DNA from: Sitta carolinensis
Lineage: Eukaryota > Chordata > Aves > Passeriformes > Sittidae
Reading direction: 5' to 3'
Assembly: GCA_032173965.1 (NCBI GenBank)
Contig: CM063283.1
Location: forward strand, 17,216,501 to 17,280,500
Length of the DNA: 64,000 nt
The position numbers and the translations under genes are program-made. Shown one piece after another: positions 62,390-64,000 of this stretch (the first letter of the stretch is position 1; every line of letters starts with the position of its first letter). Under the pieces are notes generated by a model. It did not search any database. It worked only from the letters and a program-made list of their open reading frames with translations, and had not been told where the DNA came from.

Positions 62390-63525
62390 GTGAGTTGCCT
62401 GCTATTGTTTGAGAACCCGTTGGGAGGGAAAGCAACCAAAATCTTAAGGGAAAGAGAAGAATAATGAACATGGCATTTTCCTATGTAGGAAAATCTGTGC
62501 TTTCCCACATCTTTTTGATTATATAGGTTCTGATATATTCAGCAGTCTCATGTTATTTTGTGTGACGTGTTTCTGATCATCTTCATAATACCGAAATGTG
62601 TACGTCCATCACAGTGGATGCAGAGATCTTTTCTTGGAAGAATTGCTTCTTGCAACCTTTAATTCTGCTGGAAAACTGCAGGTAGAACTGATAGAAATTC
62701 TGGTGTAAGAGCTCTAAAATTCAATCTGAAGGTAGGCAGTTTTCTAGCGAGGTTGAAAATGCTGCTGCTAGATGGCAGCTTGTGGTTTTCTAGCATTAAA
62801 AGCCATCTTCAAAAGATGGTGTTTAAAGTGATGTTAAAATTAAATGAGTTTCTCATCTGGAGAGTTATATTACTTTATCTTGTTGGTCCCAGCCCACGTT
62901 CTCCAGTGCCTCAGCTATTGGATAATGGGTTCTGCTGTACATGTGTTATCTGTCCAGTGCTGTCCAGATGTGACAGTTTCACTGGACATAGGTATTCTGT
63001 TTTGCACAGGAGACTTGCCTCTGGAGAGCTGCTCAGAAGCACTGAAGGTATTGAATACGTGTAGCACATGGAGCCTTACCCATGCTATTAGTTTTCATAT
63101 TTCACAATAAAATATTTGTGGAGCACAAACAGATGTTTGTGTCCTGCTGAAGACATGTATTTCTCAGTTGGGTATTGTCGTTGAGTTAACCATATACCCT
63201 GCAAAGCAAACGTGATCCTGGAATTGAGAAGGGCACAGCCACTGAAAGCGAAGATCCTAGAAAATCATTAATTTCTTAGAGTGCTGCAAAAACAGGGGAC
63301 TAGGTATATGCAGTTTTCATTTCCTTCATTCTCTTACAGCTTACTAACTTTCTCGGCTGTTTGTGCAATTCAGTGTTACGCTCCAGAAGAGGAAAGCAAG
63401 GTTTGAGAATATAGGAGAATTGGGTCCCTTTTGCAAGTTTTATTTTCTGTGTTTTATAGTAATGAAATCAGTGTAAAGACAATAGAGCAGGAAACTGATA
63501 ACATTTTTCTAATTTCATTTTCTAG

Positions 63526-63561
63526 TTATCGGTTGCGGTGACGAAACACCAGAGGAAAAAC
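63526..63561 (+). CDS. CD47: Candidate CD47 mini-exon
   Basis: After ATTTTCTAG the phase-1 continuation reads VIGCGDETPEEK and reaches a weak GTGGTT donor in phase 1 (GTTGGT three bases later is also in phase 1). The position fits the membrane-proximal linker (human VVSWFSPNE). It would insert a Cys. The donor is poor, so this may be chance. Confidence 0.28.
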
Positions 63562-64000
63562 GTGGTTGGTGAAAAATTCATAGTCTTGAGGTTGCATTAG
63601 GTTTGAGGGTATATGCTAGAAAATGTAAAACTTAGGTGTTTGAGGGTGTAGCTAAAGGAAACAGTCACTTACTCTCTCTCTCTGTGTCTCAGTTTTTCTG
63701 CACAACTTTTTGTTGCTTGCTCCTTCTCAGTATTCTTGAGAAACTCTTGAGACAGTAAGCTAATAGAAGCAAGTGTAGTAAGTGAGTTTTGAAAAGGGTT
63801 AGTGGATAACGGAAATCTTGTACCAGTCTTCACTTGGTCATTTCTGAGCAGTGAATTCATGGTATCACTACTAGCATGTTCCAATTGATGCTTTTACAAA
63901 GATAGTCATAAAAGAGCCAGCTATCCTTCATTTCTCTTAAGAGAATTCTGGATTCACCTAGGCAGGGGTAGCAGTGTGAGCAAGATTTCTGTGCAAGTGC

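Overview
The window is vertebrate nuclear DNA from a bird. The evidence is three CR1 LINE 3' fragments with the avian CR1 ending, short introns, CpG-island promoters, and the block MYH15 - HHLA2 - IFT57 - CD47. Order and relative orientation match human 3q13 (MYH15, IFT57 and CD47 on one strand, HHLA2 on the other). A neoavian or songbird source is likely, but the species cannot be fixed from the sequence.

Layout. 1-13417 (+): the last 13 coding exons of a sarcomeric myosin heavy chain, MYH15, encoding about 624 residues of the rod and ending in a five-codon last exon. 13.5-17.7 kb: intergenic, with LTR-like retroelement sequence in antisense orientation. 17.7-27.3 kb (-): remains of an HHLA2-type B7-family gene (signal peptide, IgV, IgC, IgV, transmembrane and tail exons). 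Splice sites and exon phases are kept, but the coding frame is broken at five or more places and the putative signal peptide carries a stop, so it is called a pseudogene. 27.6-28.07 kb: antisense CR1. 28.1-28.8 kb: CpG island and IFT57 promoter. 28421-41429 (+): complete IFT57, 11 coding exons, 418 residues. 41.7-58.2 kb: gene-free interval with a CR1 copy and simple repeats. 58.2-59.5 kb: CpG island with CD47 exon 1. CD47 exon 2 (the IgV domain) lies at 62039-62389, and the membrane-spanning exons lie beyond the window.

Function. MYH15 is the ventricular (and some striated muscle) myosin of birds. IFT57 is an IFT-B subunit needed for cilia. CD47 is the SIRPA-binding 'do not eat me' receptor. 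HHLA2 is a T-cell co-stimulatory/co-inhibitory B7 relative known to be absent from mouse and rat. The most notable result is its apparent decay here while all three neighbours stay intact. The MYH15 part also shows an unusual exon pattern, with one canonical intron missing and one extra. No new multigene system was found.
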